Shown here: positions 56,332 to 58,224 of the stretch, one piece after another
How positions within the stretch are numbered: position 1 is the stretch's first letter
Layout: each line of letters starts with the position of its first letter
Assembly (NCBI RefSeq): GCF_023229695.1
Contig: NZ_JALNYS010000012.1
Span: 1 to 58,224, forward strand
Source: Sulfuricurvum sp.
GTDB taxonomy: Bacteria > Campylobacterota > Campylobacteria > Campylobacterales > Sulfurimonadaceae
Reading direction: 5' to 3'
Length of the DNA stretch: 58,224 nucleotides
Notes under the pieces: model-generated
What the model was told of the DNA's origin: nothing
The model's database searches: none
Seen by the model: the letters and a program-made list of their open reading frames with translations, nothing else
Translations under genes and position numbers: made by a program

Positions 56332-57236
56332 TCTTTCTCCTTTATCTGGGTAAACCGGATATACACTGCCAAGCCTATAAGGAGCATCGCCACTCCTCCG
56401 ATAATGTAGATGGCGTTGATAATCAAGGCCGGTTCTGTCATAGCAAATTTAAAGACCAACATCAGTGCTTCGATGGAGAGGGCTATAATAATAGAGCCCA
56501 AAAAACGGACCATCGTTTTGTGCATATCGGATGCGGGGTCATGCTTGCTTTTTCCGATTACTTCCTCTTCAAAGAGCGTTTTCACCAAATCGAATGTGGC
56601 CAAAGAAAGGGTTAAAAGAATCGTTGCTTCAAATATATCTTTTATATCAATTTTATCGTACTGCCCGAAACCGTATGCCAAAAAGCTTTCAATACCTTTA
56701 ACAAACAGCAACAGAGCCACAAACGCCAAAGCAATCGAAAAGACGGCATACGCTCCTCTAAAGAAACGGCCGGCGAACGATTCCAAAGCCAAAGGGTGAG
56801 CGATTTTAAGCACTTCATCCAACGGCATATCGAGACAAGCGACATAAACGATCTCTCCATGCTCGTCAAAAATCGGCTGGGAAGCGGTAACCGTTAAGTT
56901 ATCGGTCAGCAGTGAAGGGTATGGATCGGTGATGGTACAGCGCCGCTCGTGCATCGCACGGTAATAATAGGCTCGGGTAGAACGTCTCGCCCCGTCATCC
57001 TCATCTTTTTTCCCCTCTTTGAGATACGTTGGGCCAATCTGATTTCCTTTGGCGTCCAACAAATAAACGGCCTCAAGCCCCTGCAGATCACCCCGGATTT
57101 TAAGCATTCGGGCCGTAATCGTCTCTACCGAAACGGAAGGGAGATGGTTCGGTAGATTTTTATGAAAAAGATAGCAAAAATAGGCCCTTGCTTTGGGGCG
57201 GATTTCAGAATACTGCTGGATATCTTGCGCGACCAT
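56328..57236 (-). CDS. PDC-sensor domain membrane protein
   Basis: A 302-residue membrane protein. The N-terminal 150 residues form a PDC/cache-like sensor (AVYLLDAKGNQIGPTYL, STRAYYYRAMHERRCTITDPYPS, LTVTASQPIFDEHGEIVYVACLDMPL), as in chemoreceptors and histidine kinases, followed by four hydrophobic helices (about 160-180, 206-226, 246-265, 272-292). No kinase, HAMP or methyl-accepting domain is present, so the signalling output is not visible. Conserved in Campylobacterota. It overlaps hisH by four bases. Confidence 0.8.
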   Translation of the reverse strand: MVAQDIQQYSEIRPKARAYFCYLFHKNLPNHLPSVSVETITARMLKIRGDLQGLEAVYLLDAKGNQIGPTYLKEGKKDEDDGARRSTRAYYYRAMHERRCTITDPYPSLLTDNLTVTASQPIFDEHGEIVYVACLDMPLDEVLKIAHPLALESFAGRFFRGAYAVFSIALAFVALLLFVKGIESFLAYGFGQYDKIDIKDIFEATILLTLSLATFDLVKTLFEEEVIGKSKHDPASDMHKTMVRFLGSIIIALSIEALMLVFKFAMTEPALIINAIYIIGGVAMLLIGLAVYIRFTQIKEKE

Positions 57237-57299
57237 ATCTAACCCCTTTTACCCTTTATAATGGGGAAATTATAGCTTGGTTACGCTATAGTTACGCTT

Positions 57300-58224
57300 A
57301 TGAAAAGTCCGAATTTACGTATCGCTATCGTCCGCCTCAGCGCATTGGGCGACATTATCAATACCGCTCTCATTTTACAAATCATTGCCCATTATTATCC
57401 CGACAGTCAGATTGACTGGTTCGTCGAAGAGGCATTTGCACCCCTATTGCAAAACCATCCCCTCATCCATAACGTCATCCCTATCCCCCTCAAACGGATT
57501 AAAAAGACCAAGAGTCCCGCGCTCTTCCTCCAAACGCGCAAAGCACTTCGTGCTCTTCCCCCCTACGACCATATCATTGATGCGCAAGGATTGCTCAAAT
57601 CGGCAATTGTTACCTCTTTTTTAAAAGGAAAAGTACACGGATTCGACCGGAAAAGTGCCCGAGAGGGGATCGCATCATGGTTTTATGACACCGTGTCGTC
57701 AATCCCGTACGAAATGAACGTCATCCGACGCAATATTTTGGTCATCACCGAAGCGCTCGGCATCCCTTTCGATGAAAAAACCATCCAAAATAAAGAGGCC
57801 GTTTTTCCTCTGCAAGAGCGGCCGCAAATTTTGGACACTGATGTCAAAAACATCGCGTGCGTTATCGGAGCCTCCTGGCCGTCGAAATGTTATCCGAAAG
57901 AGCACTTTGCCGCACTGTGTCAAATACTCCCCTATCCTTGCTATCTGATCTGGGGAAGTGATCAAGAACTTCATGATGCCCAATGGATTTCCGAACGCGC
58001 CTCCAATGCAATCGTCGCCCCCAAATTTTCTCTGTTCGAACTGGTCACCTTTATCGCCCATTGCGATCTTACCGTCGGCAACGATACCGGCCCCACCCAT
58101 ATCGCGTGGGCAATGAACAAACCTTCCATTACCCTTTTCGGTCCGACCACGGAGCGAATGATCTATCCGACGCCCGTCAATATCGGAATCAAATCCCCTT
58201 CGCACGTTGATATCTTCCATATCA
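57300..58224 (+). CDS. waaC: ADP-heptose:LPS heptosyltransferase I (partial, 3' end off the window)
   Basis: ATG 57300, 308 codons visible, no stop before the right edge. GT-B family 9 glycosyltransferase: N-terminal IAIVRLSALGDIINTALILQ, the DAQGLLKSAIVTSFL helix, then GASWPSKCYPKEHFAALC, CDLTVGNDTGPTHIAWAMNKPSITLFGPT (acceptor/donor site, split in family blocks) and TPVNIG. It adds the first heptose to Kdo in lipooligosaccharide inner core. Probably 15-30 residues are missing. Divergent from the 57236 gene; both promoters must lie in 57237-57299. Confidence 0.93.
   Translation, partial: MKSPNLRIAIVRLSALGDIINTALILQIIAHYYPDSQIDWFVEEAFAPLLQNHPLIHNVIPIPLKRIKKTKSPALFLQTRKALRALPPYDHIIDAQGLLKSAIVTSFLKGKVHGFDRKSAREGIASWFYDTVSSIPYEMNVIRRNILVITEALGIPFDEKTIQNKEAVFPLQERPQILDTDVKNIACVIGASWPSKCYPKEHFAALCQILPYPCYLIWGSDQELHDAQWISERASNAIVAPKFSLFELVTFIAHCDLTVGNDTGPTHIAWAMNKPSITLFGPTTERMIYPTPVNIGIKSPSHVDIFHI

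Noticed and set aside
1..58224. tRNA, rRNA, riboswitch and CRISPR search by eye
   Set aside because: No cloverleaf, rRNA segment, known riboswitch core or repeat-spacer array was recognised in any intergenic gap.

Overview
The window reads as a chromosomal segment of a Campylobacterota (epsilonproteobacterial) chemolithotroph, most likely a Sulfuricurvum or Sulfurimonas relative. The inference rests on gene orders I know from Helicobacter and Campylobacter: pyrH-rpoZ-spoT-tyrS-NMO-(amiA) at 1-5555, cbpA-hspR at 14346-15620, serS followed by a large TPR membrane protein, and pssA-(Psd-related)-ftsH-prmA-cheY at 50050-54887. No rRNA, tRNA or CRISPR array was seen.

Layout. 1-5555 is a leftward housekeeping operon (uridylate kinase, omega subunit, (p)ppGpp synthetase/hydrolase, TyrRS). 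5654-9893 is accessory: an unknown protein coupled to a cytoplasmic trypsin-like protease with a zinc ribbon, a HEPN/MNT toxin-antitoxin pair and a DUF502 membrane protein, bracketed by two copies of a structured dispersed repeat. 9968-18881 holds an M3 peptidase/EEP/CHAD operon, ung, the hspR-cbpA heat-shock pair with a visible HAIR-like operator, a broken toxin-like gene, purH and a hypoxanthine/uracil DNA glycosylase. 19105-22393 is a metal (probably zinc) uptake cluster without an ATPase gene.

22394 to about 33540 is an AT-rich leftward block of about 23 mostly overlapping genes that I read as a compact, probably undescribed prophage. It has a Rep_trans-type rolling-circle initiator, a T4-type lysozyme, membrane and coiled-coil structural candidates, twin 114-residue proteins, a hairpin and G-quadruplex rich intergenic region (candidate origin/packaging region), a duplicated promoter, and an IS110-family recombinase whose gene overlaps the next phage gene. 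It has no terminase, portal, tail or Zot/pI-type ATPase, so it is neither a tailed phage nor a standard inovirus. Its logic is closest to small icosahedral ssDNA phages such as Finnlakeviridae, but with an IS110 recombinase as the likely integrase.

33701-38129 is an Mla-type lipid transport operon with a 6-phosphofructokinase gene attached. 38083-41727 holds an epimerase, small proteins, serB and a MetF-like gene. 41741-46378 is a second accessory patch with three toxin/antitoxin-like loci and a large LprI/TPR secreted protein between inverted repeats. 46450-58224 returns to housekeeping: serS, TPR protein, phospholipid genes, ftsH, prmA, cheY, hisA, hisH, a PDC-sensor membrane protein and the start of waaC.

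Two families of short non-coding repeats (called A and B here) recur in intergenic gaps on both strands with compensatory changes in their stems.
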